Positions 35,223 through 43,961 are shown, numbered from the stretch's first letter. The stretch: DNA of 64,000 nt from Algibacter_G agarivorans (GCF_039543245.1 NZ_BAABJJ010000014.1:62001-126000); one strand, 5' to 3'. Made by a program: numbers and translations. Notes: generated by a model from the sequence alone, not told the origin.

Positions 35223-36092
35223 TTATTTAAAATCTATGAAATTTGTAGGGTTGATAGGGTATCCATCGTTCCAAAGTTCAAAATGCAAATGGGGCCCTGT
35301 TGATAATTCTCCTGTGCTTCCTGCGGTAGCAATAACCTCTCCTGCTTTAACTAAATCGCCTTGTTCTTTTGATAACGCGGCATTGTGTTTGTAAATTGAA
35401 ATCAACCCATAACTATGTTCAATAATAATAACATAACCCGTACTTGCAGTCCATTCAGCAAAAATAACAATGCCGTCTGCAGTAGCTTTTACAGGGGTGT
35501 CTTTTGCAACTACAATGTCTACTGCATAATGTTTTTCCTTGGCATTATAATGCTCGCTAATAGTACCACTTACTGGTGGAAATAAGACAAAATTGGTTGC
35601 TGTTGTTGCCGACTCGAATAAATTATATTTATCTTCTTTATCCACTTTTTCACGTAACAACGAATCTTCGGCTATTGGATTTAAATCAACTTCACTAGCT
35701 TCCAATTTAACCGATTGAATAATAGAATCTTTATTAAAATCTATAACGCTCAAATCGCCTGTTAAAACCTTTTTTATAGATTGATAATAACGGTCGTTCA
35801 TAATTATGACTTGCTGTAAAGAATCGGTTTTATAACTTAATGCTGTGGCTTTCTTTTTTAATGCTGTTGATGAGTATCCAGGGATATATTCCTTAAGCGG
35901 TGTAAACGCTATTAATAGATAGGTAAATGCTATTAAAAAAATAACTAGTAACGAACACAGCACAAAAACATTTAACCGTGCTAACTTAAATGATAAGCGC
36001 TCTTCGAAAGTGTTTTCGTTAAGTATGACTAATCGGTACTTATCAAGTAACTTTCTTTTTATTTTTTTAGGTTTCTTTTTATTGTCCTTCAT
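35223..36092 (-). CDS. M23 family metallopeptidase (LytM domain)
   Basis: 289-residue membrane-anchored peptidoglycan hydrolase-like protein. A basic N-terminus (residues 1-20) precedes one span at about 34-54 (FVLCSLLVIFLIAFTYLLIA), then a coiled-coil-prone linker. A C-terminal LytM domain has the zinc ligands in HYAVDIVV and GPHLHFELW, and STGYVIIIEHSYGLISIYKH in between. It probably trims peptidoglycan or activates an amidase at the envelope. A -7 box lies 8-15 bases before the ATG, implying a very short leader. Confidence 0.88.
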   Translation of the reverse strand: MKDNKKKPKKIKRKLLDKYRLVILNENTFEERLSFKLARLNVFVLCSLLVIFLIAFTYLLIAFTPLKEYIPGYSSTALKKKATALSYKTDSLQQVIIMNDRYYQSIKKVLTGDLSVIDFNKDSIIQSVKLEASEVDLNPIAEDSLLREKVDKEDKYNLFESATTATNFVLFPPVSGTISEHYNAKEKHYAVDIVVAKDTPVKATADGIVIFAEWTASTGYVIIIEHSYGLISIYKHNAALSKEQGDLVKAGEVIATAGSTGELSTGPHLHFELWNDGYPINPTNFIDFK

Positions 36093-36099
36093 GTTAAAA

Positions 36100-36107
36100 C
36101 AAAAATA
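36100..36107 (-). promoter_or_regulatory. -7 box upstream of the M23 peptidase gene
   Basis: Minus-strand TATTTTTG ending 8 bases before the ATG at 36092, so the transcript would have almost no leader. Confidence 0.4.
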
Positions 36108-36358
36108 ATAGAATTTATTAAATAGTGTTGGTCTTTAGATAAAGTATAACATTTTAATCCATTATTATTTTAAACCCACTATATGCTCAGGGCAAAATCA
36201 TTCTTTTATTTTAGAACTATTTTGCTAGTAATACACTACTAAAACTAAAAAATGATATACCTATAACTCATCTTGATTTTTTCTATTTTCTAAAAATGAG
36301 TTTACCCTAACAATATGCTAAAGTTAGCCTTAAATCGCGTTTATTAAACTTAAATTAT

Positions 36359-36366
36359 TAACTTTG
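36359..36366 (+). promoter_or_regulatory. -7 box upstream of tatA
   Basis: TAACTTTG fits TAnnTTTG, 18 bases before the ATG at 36385. It overlaps a TTG that could be read as an earlier start, which supports the ATG as the true start. The rest of 36093-36358 is AT-rich, with no further ORF or hairpin that I can support. Confidence 0.45.
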
Positions 36367-36384
36367 TTTTTTAAAATAATTATT

Positions 36385-36567
36385 ATGAGCTTATATATGT
36401 TACCATTAGCAATAGGACCTTGGCAAATAGCATTGATTGTTGTGGTTGTTTTATTATTATTTGGAGGTAAAAAAATACCAGAATTAATGCGCGGATTAGG
36501 AAGCGGCATCAAGGAATTTAAAGATGCTAGTAAAGAGGAAGAATCCGCAGACGACAAAAAAGAGTAA
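36385..36567 (+). CDS. tatA: Sec-independent translocase TatA/E
   Basis: 60-residue component of the twin-arginine translocase, which exports folded proteins across the inner membrane. One short hydrophobic helix at about residues 9-24 (PWQIALIVVVVLLLFGG) is followed by the hallmark FGGKKIPELMRGLGSGIKEF amphipathic helix and an acidic Lys-rich tail. I use the ATG at 36385 (MSLYMLPLAIGPW). A TTG at 36364 overlaps the -7 box. A strong terminator follows the stop. Confidence 0.93.
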   Translation: MSLYMLPLAIGPWQIALIVVVVLLLFGGKKIPELMRGLGSGIKEFKDASKEEESADDKKE

Positions 36568-36587
36568 AACTAATTTTGTTTATACTT

Positions 36588-36618
36588 AAAAGACCAACAC
36601 GATGTGTTGGTCTTTTTT
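36588..36618. terminator. Strong bidirectional terminator after tatA
   Basis: AAAAGACCAACAC (36588-36600), loop GAT, GTGTTGGTCTTTT (36604-36616), followed by a T-run. It serves tatA on the + strand and, with the A-run on the other side, the convergent DUF4837 gene. Confidence 0.85.
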
Positions 36619-36646
36619 TATGAAAATTTTTGAGGCTTATTAGGTA

Positions 36647-37624
36647 TCAATCTATTTTAACCGATTTAATAATCGCTTCAACTTCTAACATATAGTTTCG
36701 TTTTTCAACTGATGGTGCAAATGCAAAGCCTTCAACAACTACCCAACGTTTATTAATTTTATCCTCTATAGCATAGTTAATAAACGGGCCCGCCATAAAA
36801 GCACCTTGTAAATCCCAAATACCTTTTGTTTCTAAAGTCGGTTTGTTATCTATTATAACGTTGTTATGGAATGGCGTATAGGCTTTTTCGGTTATTAAAT
36901 AGGATCCTTCTATACGTCCAGGAACATTTATTTCCCCTATCGAATCTCTAATTTTTATAATTTGTGCAACCGTGCTATCATTACGTTTTATGGCATCATA
37001 TGGCAACTCATACAACATTAAATGCAACGACCCCGTGGTGATGTCTTTTGAAAACCAGAAGAAATTGTCTGTTTCCTTAACGATTTCATATATAGATGGA
37101 AACTGAATTGTTAGACCAAATTTTTCTTTAATAGCACTGAATTTATGTGGCGATTTAGCCATTTGCCTTAATCGTTCTGTAAGCTCTTCATTTCTAAATG
37201 TTTCAATTATTTTTGATTCATTTTCATTAAGAACATTAATAATCTCTTCTTTTGTTTTCCCAGAAACTACAATAACTTTTTGAGGCTTAGCGTAGGCATC
37301 TTTTAAAATTTCAATACCCGCTTCTTTATTGGTTTCAATCTTTAAAACCGTTCTGTTTTTAGTAACAAAACCTGAAAATACAGCAGTCGGAATTTGACTA
37401 ATAGTAAATGTGGGTTCATCTTGTGGCAATCCGTAAATGGGTTGTGCGAGTACGTTTCTTATGGCTTCACCTACGCGACCGTCCCATATCTCGTTTTCTG
37501 TTACAACAGATACATTGTTAATAGCTCCCGATGCATCTGGAAGAAATTTTTCTTTTGGTTTATTGCTGTCAACACAAGACATTAAAATTATTAATGATAC
37601 TACTGAAAAAATAATATATCGCAT
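36647..37624 (-). CDS. DUF4837 family lipoprotein
   Basis: 325-residue envelope protein. The N-terminus MRYIIFSVVSLIILMSCVDS is a lipoprotein signal peptide with the lipobox LMSC (Cys at residue 17), followed by an acidic linker. The segments ENEIWDGRVGEAIRNVLAQP and VTKNRTVLKIE match what I recall of DUF4837, a Bacteroidota family of unknown function. It lies 22 bases downstream of the lytic transglycosylase gene, so a cell-wall-related role is possible (inference). Confidence 0.8.
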   Translation of the reverse strand: MRYIIFSVVSLIILMSCVDSNKPKEKFLPDASGAINNVSVVTENEIWDGRVGEAIRNVLAQPIYGLPQDEPTFTISQIPTAVFSGFVTKNRTVLKIETNKEAGIEILKDAYAKPQKVIVVSGKTKEEIINVLNENESKIIETFRNEELTERLRQMAKSPHKFSAIKEKFGLTIQFPSIYEIVKETDNFFWFSKDITTGSLHLMLYELPYDAIKRNDSTVAQIIKIRDSIGEINVPGRIEGSYLITEKAYTPFHNNVIIDNKPTLETKGIWDLQGAFMAGPFINYAIEDKINKRWVVVEGFAFAPSVEKRNYMLEVEAIIKSVKID

Positions 37625-37646
37625 AATACGCTCAAGTTTTAGGAAT

Positions 37647-39203
37647 TTACCCTTTGGCTATTTTAAGTTTCATTCCGGGTTTTAATTTACTACCGCTAAT
37701 ACCGTTCCAATCTTTAATATTTTGAATAGAAACTCCCGGGAATTTTTGAGAAATGCTCCAAAGTGAGTCTCCAGTTTTAACCACATAGGTAATCACTTCC
37801 CCAGAAATGGGTTTTGGTTTTATTATCGCTTTCGTGGAAGACTTAGCAGCCACATGAGGCTTTGTAGGATAAATAGTTAATCGTTGGCCTATTTTTAAAT
37901 TATTGCTTCTTAACCCGTTCCATCTTTTTATATTACTAACTCTAACACCATAGATTCTAGATATTTTCCCTAGATAGTCTCCAGACTTTACACGATAGGT
38001 TATTTTATCTTTTGCTTCAAAAAACTGAGGCATGGGTTTTTCGCGTTTATCAAATTCCGCTTTAGCGAAGGCATAAATTTGTTCCTCATTATTTACAAAA
38101 TCCCCAACAACATCTATGGGTAATCGCAACGTATAATTTTCATCTTTAATAAAAGGAATAATATCTAATTTATAAGACGGATTTAAAAATTGAAGTTTTT
38201 CAATAGGGGTTCCTGTTACTTCCGACACTTGGTCGAGCGTAATCATACGTTTAACAAGAACAGTATCTGTTTCAAAATAAGCAGATTCGGGTTTGTATTG
38301 TTTAAAACCATGTTCTTTGGCGTACTCAAAAATATACATATTGGCTAAAAATGCTGGTAAATAACCCGCTGTTTCTCGCGGTAAATTATGCCTTATATTC
38401 CAGTAATTCCTATAACCTCCAGAGCGCCTAATGGCTTTAGAAACATTACCAGGGCCCGAATTGTACGCCGCTAAAGCCAAATCCCAATCCCCAAATATTT
38501 TATATAATTTGGCTAAGTATTTTGCTGCGGCCTCGGTAGATTTTATGGGGTCGCTACGTTCGTCAACATAACTACTTACATCTAAACCATACATTTTACC
38601 TGTGCTAAACATAAACTGCCACAACCCTGTAGCGCCTACTCTAGATTTTGCCCTGGGTTTTAATGCCGACTCTACAATGGCTAAATATTTAACTTCTAAT
38701 GGAATGTCGTAAAGGTCTAATTCACGTTCGAACATCGGAAAGTAAAACGCACTTAAGGTGATTAACTTTTGAATTGATTTTCTCCTGTGTTTTAAATACG
38801 ATTTTATAACACTTTCTAAAGATGGATTATATGCTACATTAAAAGGCGTTCTTGCATCAAGTTTTTTAAGTCTGGCTTTAAGCGTATCTGTGGGTAATTC
38901 TGGGTAGTCAACGGGTTCGAAATTTAATTCAGTAACTGAATTATAAATAGAATCGAACAGGGTGTTGTTGTACAATTCCGCATACCATTGTTCGTCTAAT
39001 TTGTTAGCATACGCAATGGCTTCTATTCTTTTTTTTATTGAAGCACTATCCACTTCAACTTCAATAGATTTTATGCTTTGGGAAATGCCGTCAATTAAAG
39101 AGTCTTTAATGGGTTGGTGTTGTACATAAACAGTGTCCTGAACTTGCGAAAAACAAGTTCCGATATTAAGAAGTAATAGGATTGTAAAAAATCGAAAAGC
39201 CAT
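37647..39203 (-). CDS. LysM-containing lytic transglycosylase (MltD-like)
   Basis: 518-residue periplasmic or outer-membrane murein lytic transglycosylase. A signal peptide (residues 1-19, cleavage after CFSQ) is followed by a helical region and then the SLT domain: IPLEVKYLAIVESALKPRA with the catalytic Glu, VGATGLWQFMFSTGKMYGL, and LALAAYNSGPGNVSKAIRRS. Two C-terminal LysM domains follow, at about 400-445 (YRVKSGDYLGKISRIYG) and 470-515 (YVVKTGDSLWSISQKFPG). It is co-transcribed with the DUF4837 lipoprotein gene. Confidence 0.93.
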   Translation of the reverse strand: MAFRFFTILLLLNIGTCFSQVQDTVYVQHQPIKDSLIDGISQSIKSIEVEVDSASIKKRIEAIAYANKLDEQWYAELYNNTLFDSIYNSVTELNFEPVDYPELPTDTLKARLKKLDARTPFNVAYNPSLESVIKSYLKHRRKSIQKLITLSAFYFPMFERELDLYDIPLEVKYLAIVESALKPRAKSRVGATGLWQFMFSTGKMYGLDVSSYVDERSDPIKSTEAAAKYLAKLYKIFGDWDLALAAYNSGPGNVSKAIRRSGGYRNYWNIRHNLPRETAGYLPAFLANMYIFEYAKEHGFKQYKPESAYFETDTVLVKRMITLDQVSEVTGTPIEKLQFLNPSYKLDIIPFIKDENYTLRLPIDVVGDFVNNEEQIYAFAKAEFDKREKPMPQFFEAKDKITYRVKSGDYLGKISRIYGVRVSNIKRWNGLRSNNLKIGQRLTIYPTKPHVAAKSSTKAIIKPKPISGEVITYVVKTGDSLWSISQKFPGVSIQNIKDWNGISGSKLKPGMKLKIAKG

Positions 39204-39535
39204 AAAATCAATTCCGTTGATTATTGAACGGTGTTATGGCTAAATTCGTATTTTTTAGGGGAATTAGAAAACTTAATTTAAGTTATATCTAAATTTAGAT
39301 TAATTAAACACTGATTTTTGATTTAAATTGAAGTTTATAGATTTCAACAAACAGATTGCCACATCACGAATAAAATCTTGATTCGCCATGATAAATAGTA
39401 TTTAAAATCCTGATAGTTTTTGTTGGAAATTATTTATTTCCCGCAGGAAAACTTAATTATCTTTATGGGATAACGGTAACAAAAAATTTACCATATAACG
39501 AGTTGGCATTAAAACCCAAGGCAAAATCTAGATTA
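39204..39535. other. Gene-free stretch between transglycosylase and toxin genes
   Basis: AT-rich 332-base gap with no ORF that I can support. It contains a small hairpin CGAAT..ATTCG (39367-39385) and, at its toxin-proximal end, the motif CCATATAACGAGTTGGCA (39491-39508). That motif has an inverted partial match on the far side of the toxin-antitoxin pair. Confidence 0.5.
39491..39508. repeat. Left flank motif of the RES/Xre cassette
   Basis: CCATATAACGAGTTGGCA. Its reverse complement begins TGCCAAC and continues into TATATGG, similar to TGCCAACATGCATATAA at 40617-40633 on the other side of the toxin-antitoxin genes. Confidence 0.35.
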
Positions 39536-40003
39536 TTATCGTTTATCTTTTTTTAGCCTTTCATCAATTGGTAATTCAATAAACTCGACTACTTCAACTT
39601 TTCCAAATTCTTTAAATAAAGGATTTAGAATAATATTTGATTCGAGACCGACAATAGTAGATGGCACTCTTAAAGCAAATCTATTTCGGTCTTTTGCTAA
39701 ATCAGTAAAAACCTCTGTTGTTTTGGAAGAATATGGATATTGATTCCATCTTTCAGGAAGTTCTTTTAATTCTTCTATTAAAAACTCGTCTGGAAATTGA
39801 ATTTTTGCAATTAATATTTCTTTAGGTAAATACGCAATGTTTTCAGAATGAACATAATATTCTAATAACGCTAATGAAATATTTTCTGAACAATAAACAG
39901 CTCTCGTACCAACTGAATTCCATCTTCCGCCAACTTTTTCAGCACCAATTCCTGATAATGTTTTGTCTTTATGTTTTACATTAGCTATTCTGTAGACAAT
40001 CAT
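39536..40003 (-). CDS. RES domain toxin
   Basis: 155-residue RES-domain protein, the toxin of Xre-RES type II modules. Characterised members degrade or modify NAD+. Conserved features are Arg5 in MIVYRIANV, GGRWNSVGTRAVYCSENISL at residues 25-44 (RES arginine and tyrosine), and the glutamate in LALLEYYVH. The start codon shares one base with the end of the antitoxin gene, so translation is coupled. The family is secure. Activity in this strain is not shown. Confidence 0.88.
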   Translation of the reverse strand: MIVYRIANVKHKDKTLSGIGAEKVGGRWNSVGTRAVYCSENISLALLEYYVHSENIAYLPKEILIAKIQFPDEFLIEELKELPERWNQYPYSSKTTEVFTDLAKDRNRFALRVPSTIVGLESNIILNPLFKEFGKVEVVEFIELPIDERLKKDKR

Positions 40004-40506
40004 TAGCTGTAAACGTTATATTGAATTCTAATGATTTCGTTTTCCACCATTTCAAAACCAAAACTACTGTCAAGTAGCTCAAATGGAATTTTATTACCGA
40101 GAGTTTTCGATGGAGTCATTAACCATTTCTTAAAATCTTCTTTGGAATCAAAGACCTCATAACCTAATCCAAATAATCTAGCTAATTCATAAATTCGTTC
40201 AGACGTCTCTTTTCCGTAAACAGCTTTCTTTTGCATACTACTTATAGATGCAGGAAGAATATGTTCGAACTCTTTTTCCGTAGAATCTGTGTATTGAATC
40301 AATTCTTTCCAATCTGACTTTTTAACACCTTCTCTAATACGACCTATTAATTCCAATTTGAATCCAGGAGCATCTTTAGAGTGTACAACAACCCAAGATG
40401 GCGAAAACTTACTATGTTTTGCAGGAGTCGCACCCTTTCTAGCAACTTTTACTTTTACTGCACCCTTTTTTTTATTTGAATTCCCTGTTTTTGTCTTAAC
40501 CTCCAT
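40003..40506 (-). CDS. Xre/MbcA/ParS-type antitoxin
   Basis: 167-residue antitoxin of the Xre-RES module. The N-terminal 30 residues are highly basic (KKKGAVKVKVARKGATPAKH). The C-terminal toxin-binding domain (DUF2384-like) is recognisable in RIYELARLFGLGYEVFDSKE, followed by FKKWLMTPSKTLGNKIPFEL and ending FGFEMVENEIIRIQ. I chose the ATG at 40506 over a TTG at 40530, which lies next to the promoter-like palindrome. As in other such modules, the antitoxin probably represses its own promoter. Confidence 0.82.
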   Translation of the reverse strand: MEVKTKTGNSNKKKGAVKVKVARKGATPAKHSKFSPSWVVVHSKDAPGFKLELIGRIREGVKKSDWKELIQYTDSTEKEFEHILPASISSMQKKAVYGKETSERIYELARLFGLGYEVFDSKEDFKKWLMTPSKTLGNKIPFELLDSSFGFEMVENEIIRIQYNVYS

Positions 40507-40530
40507 TATTGTATTTTTACGTCTTGTCAA

Positions 40531-40544
40531 TTGTAAATATACAA
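40531..40544 (-). promoter_or_regulatory. Candidate operator and -7 region of the toxin-antitoxin genes
   Basis: TTGTA (40531-40535), AATA, TACAA (40540-40544) is a perfect 5-base inverted repeat 25 bases before the antitoxin ATG. On the minus strand it reads TTGTATATTTACAA, which overlaps a near-consensus -7 box (TATATTTA). A half-similar TTGTATTTTTAC lies at 40509-40520. This is a reasonable binding site for antitoxin autoregulation. Confidence 0.4.
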
Positions 40545-40616
40545 TATAATTTAGAATTATTATAGGCTTTAAATAAAATTCACATAGAATAAACTAAAAA
40601 AAGGAATAAAAACTAC

Positions 40617-40633
40617 TGCCAACATGCATATAA
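40617..40633. repeat. Right flank motif of the RES/Xre cassette
   Basis: TGCCAACATGCATATAA, partly matching the reverse complement of the motif at 39491-39508. Confidence 0.35.
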
Positions 40634-40711
40634 AACACAGCCCAATCCCTATCAATTTTCAATCCCTTTGACTCAATCATAATCAGAGGCCACTCGACCC
40701 TTAAAGTCATT

Positions 40712-40748
40712 GAATAAAAAATGGATGCACTTGGCATCCATTTTATTC
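40712..40748 (-). terminator. Terminator of pgk
   Basis: GAATAAAAAATGGATGC, loop ACTTG, GCATCCATTTTATTC, beginning 22 bases after the pgk stop. On the minus strand the stem is followed by a T-run. Confidence 0.8.
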
Positions 40749-40769
40749 TATTATGCTGTTTTTTGCTAA

Positions 40770-41957
40770 CTATTCTAAAATAGCAGCAATTCCAGGCAAT
40801 GTTTTTCCTTCTAAACTTTCAAGCATGGCACCACCACCAGTACTTACGTAGCTTACTTTATCTTCAAAACCAAATTGTTTTACTGCTGCAACAGAATCCC
40901 CGCCACCTACAAGTGAAAATGCACCATTTTTAGTGGCTTCAGCTATTGAGTTTCCTAATTCAATAGTTCCTCCAGCAAAACTTTCCATTTCAAAAACGCC
41001 TAATGGGCCATTCCAAAGAATAGTTTTCGATTGCATCACTACATCGTGAAATTGTTTTCTAGATTTTGGTCCAGCATCAACACCTTCCCATCCATCAGGA
41101 ATCTCATTAATATCAACAGTTTGTGTGTTAGCATCGTTACTAAAATCATCAGCAGCAATGGTGTCAACCGGAATATGAATTTGTACATTCTTTGCTTTTG
41201 CTTGTTTTAAGATTTCTAAAGCCAAAGGCATTTTATCATCTTCACAAATAGAATTTCCTATTTTTCCGCCTTGCGCTTTAACAAAAGTAAACGCCATACC
41301 TCCACCAATAATTAAGTGGTCTACTTTATCCAAAATATTTTCAATAATGGTAATTTTCGAGGATACTTTTGCACCACCAAGAATAGCTAAAACAGGTTTT
41401 TCGCCTGTTTCCATAACTTTTTTAATACTTTCAATTTCTTGAGCTAATAAATTTCCGAAGCATTTTTTACCTTCAAAAAACTGAGCTATAATTGTTGTAG
41501 ATGCATGTGCTCTATGCGCAGTACCAAAAGCATCATTAACATAAATATCGCCTAATTTTGATAATTTTTCAGCAAAGCCAACATCACCAGCGGTTTCTTC
41601 TTTATAATAACGTAAGTTCTCTAGCAATAAAATTTGTCCTGGTTCCAAGCTTGCAGCCGCCGCTTCAGCATCTTCTCCAATACAATCTGCAACAAATTTT
41701 ACTTCTACGCCTAAAATATCTTCTACTTTACCAGCAATATGCTTTAATGAAAATTCTTCTTGAAATCCTTTTGGACGCCCTAAATGCGACATTAAAATAC
41801 AGCTTCCGCCGTCTTCTAAAATCTTAATAATAGTAGGTTTTGCGGATACAATCCTTGTTGCATCGGTAACTTCAAATTTTTCATTTAATGGCACATTAAA
41901 ATCTACTCTAATTAATGCTTTTTTGTTTTCGAAATTAAAATCATTAAGCGTTTTCAT
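40770..41957 (-). CDS. pgk: Phosphoglycerate kinase
   Basis: Glycolytic enzyme that makes ATP from 1,3-bisphosphoglycerate. The 395 residues match bacterial Pgk. Features are KKALIRVDFNVPLNE (signature, residues 12-26), MSHLGRPKG, YVNDAFGTAHRAHAST, ILGGAKVSSKI, WNGPLGVFEMESF, and VGGGDSVAAVKQFG near residues 355-368. It is monocistronic, with its own -7 box at 41993-42000 and a strong terminator. Confidence 0.97.
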   Translation of the reverse strand: MKTLNDFNFENKKALIRVDFNVPLNEKFEVTDATRIVSAKPTIIKILEDGGSCILMSHLGRPKGFQEEFSLKHIAGKVEDILGVEVKFVADCIGEDAEAAAASLEPGQILLLENLRYYKEETAGDVGFAEKLSKLGDIYVNDAFGTAHRAHASTTIIAQFFEGKKCFGNLLAQEIESIKKVMETGEKPVLAILGGAKVSSKITIIENILDKVDHLIIGGGMAFTFVKAQGGKIGNSICEDDKMPLALEILKQAKAKNVQIHIPVDTIAADDFSNDANTQTVDINEIPDGWEGVDAGPKSRKQFHDVVMQSKTILWNGPLGVFEMESFAGGTIELGNSIAEATKNGAFSLVGGGDSVAAVKQFGFEDKVSYVSTGGGAMLESLEGKTLPGIAAILE

Positions 41958-41992
41958 ATGTATATATATTTGTCTTTTAAGTATTTAATTTA

Positions 41993-42000
41993 CAAATGTA
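41993..42000 (-). promoter_or_regulatory. -7 box upstream of pgk
   Basis: Minus-strand TACATTTG (TAnnTTTG consensus), 35 bases before the ATG at 41957. Confidence 0.5.
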
Positions 42001-42138
42001 ACTAATTAAAAAACCATTTAAAATGTGATTTTTAACGAAAACGATGTAGCTAGTAAAGATTTTTTAAATACGTAAAAATGCAGAGTGCTTTATTGTGTTT
42101 TTAATGTTTGACTCTTTATTTATTAGTAAAAATTTATG

Positions 42139-42146
42139 TAGGTTTG
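42139..42146 (+). promoter_or_regulatory. -7 box immediately before holB
   Basis: TAGGTTTG ends 4 bases before the ATG at 42151, so transcription would start at or near the start codon. Confidence 0.45.
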
Positions 42147-42150
42147 TTTT

Positions 42151-43305
42151 ATGCTTTTTGAAGACATATTAGGTCAAGAACACATTAAAAAACACCTTAC
42201 GCAAAGTGTAGATAATGGCAGGGTTCCGCATGCACAATTATTTGTGGGTAATGAGGGTTCTGGGACTTTACCTATGGCTTTAGCTTATGCGCAATATATT
42301 TTATGCTCAAATTCTGGAGGTGAAAATACTTCTGGAAACGATGCCTGTAACTTGAAGTTTAAAAACTTTTCGCATCCCGATTTACATTTTGCATTTCCGG
42401 TAACCACGAGCGATAAAGTAAAAAGCAAACCGGTTTCTAGTTTTTATTTGGAAGAATGGCGACAACTTTTAAATGAACAGCCTTACGGAAATCTTTTTGA
42501 TTGGTACAAACTACTTGGTGTTGACAACAAACAAGGACAAATAGGTGTTGAAGAAGCACATAATATTGTGAAATCGCTTACGCTGAAATCTTACGAAGGT
42601 GGCTATAAAGTGATGTTGATTTGGATGGCAGAAAAAATGAACACCGCCTCTGCCAACAAACTTTTAAAACTGATTGAAGAACCACCAAGTAAAACTATTT
42701 TTATTTTAGTTGCTGAAGATGAAGAGCAAATTATTAATACGATACGTTCGCGTTGCCAAATATTACATTTCCCGCCTTTGGCAGAAGACGTTATAAAAAA
42801 TGCTTTAGTAAAACAGTATAATATAGATATTGGCGTAGCCACAAAAATAGCGCACCAGTCTAATGGAAATTATAATAAAGCCTGCGACCTAGTATATCAA
42901 GACTCTGAAGATATTCAATTTGAAACTTGGTTTATTTTCTGGATTCGTAGCGCCTTTAAAGCCAAAGGCAACAAAGCGGCTATTCACGATTTAATTTCTT
43001 GGAGTGAAGATATTGCTAAAACAGGTCGAGAAACCCAAAAACAATTCTTGAACTTTTGTTTAGACTTTTTTCGTCAAGCCTTACTTTTAAATTATAACGC
43101 CACAGATCTAGTCTTTTTTGAACCCAAAACCGAAAAATTTAAACTAGAAAATTTTGCGCCTTTTGTACATGGTAATAACATCATGGATATTAGTAATGAA
43201 TTACAAGATGCTATTTATCATATTGAGCGTAACGGTAATTCTAAAATAATTTTAACGGATTTATCTATTAAACTTACGCGGTTACTTCATAAGAAAGCAG
43301 ATTAA
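42151..43305 (+). CDS. holB: DNA polymerase III subunit delta'
   Basis: Clamp-loader subunit of the replicative polymerase. 384 residues with the AAA+ layout: DILGQEHIKKHLTQSVDNGR at the N-terminus, HAQLFVGNEGSGTLPMALAY in the P-loop position, AEKMNTASANKLLKLIEEPP, and the SRC motif in IRSRCQILHFPPL. The P-loop lacks the Walker lysine, as is common in delta' subunits, which do not hydrolyse ATP. The ATG at 42151 gives a start matching the family. A hairpin follows the stop, between this gene and the convergent OmpH gene. Confidence 0.92.
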   Translation: MLFEDILGQEHIKKHLTQSVDNGRVPHAQLFVGNEGSGTLPMALAYAQYILCSNSGGENTSGNDACNLKFKNFSHPDLHFAFPVTTSDKVKSKPVSSFYLEEWRQLLNEQPYGNLFDWYKLLGVDNKQGQIGVEEAHNIVKSLTLKSYEGGYKVMLIWMAEKMNTASANKLLKLIEEPPSKTIFILVAEDEEQIINTIRSRCQILHFPPLAEDVIKNALVKQYNIDIGVATKIAHQSNGNYNKACDLVYQDSEDIQFETWFIFWIRSAFKAKGNKAAIHDLISWSEDIAKTGRETQKQFLNFCLDFFRQALLLNYNATDLVFFEPKTEKFKLENFAPFVHGNNIMDISNELQDAIYHIERNGNSKIILTDLSIKLTRLLHKKAD

Positions 43306-43315
43306 TTTCCATAAA

Positions 43316-43348
43316 AAAACCTTGCAGAATTTCTTCAAACAAGGTTTT
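43316..43348. terminator. Hairpin between holB and the OmpH-like gene
   Basis: AAAACCTTG (43316-43324) pairs with CAAGGTTTT (43340-43348), with a 15-base loop, between two convergent genes. A-run and T-run flanks fit a bidirectional terminator. Confidence 0.6.
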
Positions 43349-43375
43349 AGCGTATTGAATATCAATTATTTAAAT

Positions 43376-43906
43376 CTATTCTTCTTTTTTATACTCTGCA
43401 TTTAAAGCATCCAAAATTACTTGTGTTAAATCATTTTGTTCCTCTCCATACATAACCGTTGCAGCAGCATCACTGGTCCCTAATATAAAGTTGTAACCGT
43501 TAGCTTTTCCATAGTCTTTTACAAAGTCTTTAACCTTAACAATAACCGAATCAATTTCAGTTTGGAACGCTTGCGTTAATTGTTGTTGCTCTATTTGCAT
43601 TTGTTGCTGTAATTGTTGTTGCTTTTGTTGCAAACCGCCCATAAGTTCTTCAGCTTTCTTTCTGTTACTTCTTGCAATTCTTTGAGCTTCTGCTTGTCCT
43701 TTTTGTGCTTCTGCCTGAAACGCTTGCCCGATACTATCAGCTCTTTTTCTAAAAGCTTCTTCTTTTACTTGAAATTTTGCTTCTAAATCTTTCTTTTCTT
43801 GAAAATCGTTTATAACGGTTCCGTTATCTACAAAACCAATTTTATTTGGTTTTTCACATGATGCTAATACAAGCATCGCTAAGGCAACATAAATTATGTT
43901 TTTCAT
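43376..43906 (-). CDS. OmpH/Skp-like periplasmic chaperone, lipoprotein form
   Basis: 176 residues. The N-terminal signal ends in the lipobox LASC (Cys17), so the protein is probably lipid-anchored. A long coiled coil rich in Gln, Lys and Glu (residues 35-125, with QQKQQQLQQQMQIEQQQL) forms the Skp-like tentacle. The C-terminal part, KDFVKDYGKANGYNFILGTS, is the conserved OmpH core. It likely aids outer-membrane protein traffic. A -7 box lies upstream at 43954-43961. Confidence 0.87.
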   Translation of the reverse strand: MKNIIYVALAMLVLASCEKPNKIGFVDNGTVINDFQEKKDLEAKFQVKEEAFRKRADSIGQAFQAEAQKGQAEAQRIARSNRKKAEELMGGLQQKQQQLQQQMQIEQQQLTQAFQTEIDSVIVKVKDFVKDYGKANGYNFILGTSDAAATVMYGEEQNDLTQVILDALNAEYKKEE

Positions 43907-43953
43907 CTGCTATTTTATTTGTTGATTGTTTTTGTTGATTTTTTAAATCCGAA

Positions 43954-43961
43954 CAAATGTA
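43954..43961 (-). promoter_or_regulatory. -7 box upstream of the OmpH-like gene
   Basis: Minus-strand TACATTTG, 47 bases before the ATG at 43906. Confidence 0.45.

Noticed and set aside
42230..42290. HolB P-loop without the Walker lysine, as a sign of a broken gene
   Set aside because: Delta' subunits commonly lack a functional P-loop. The remaining motifs and length are intact.
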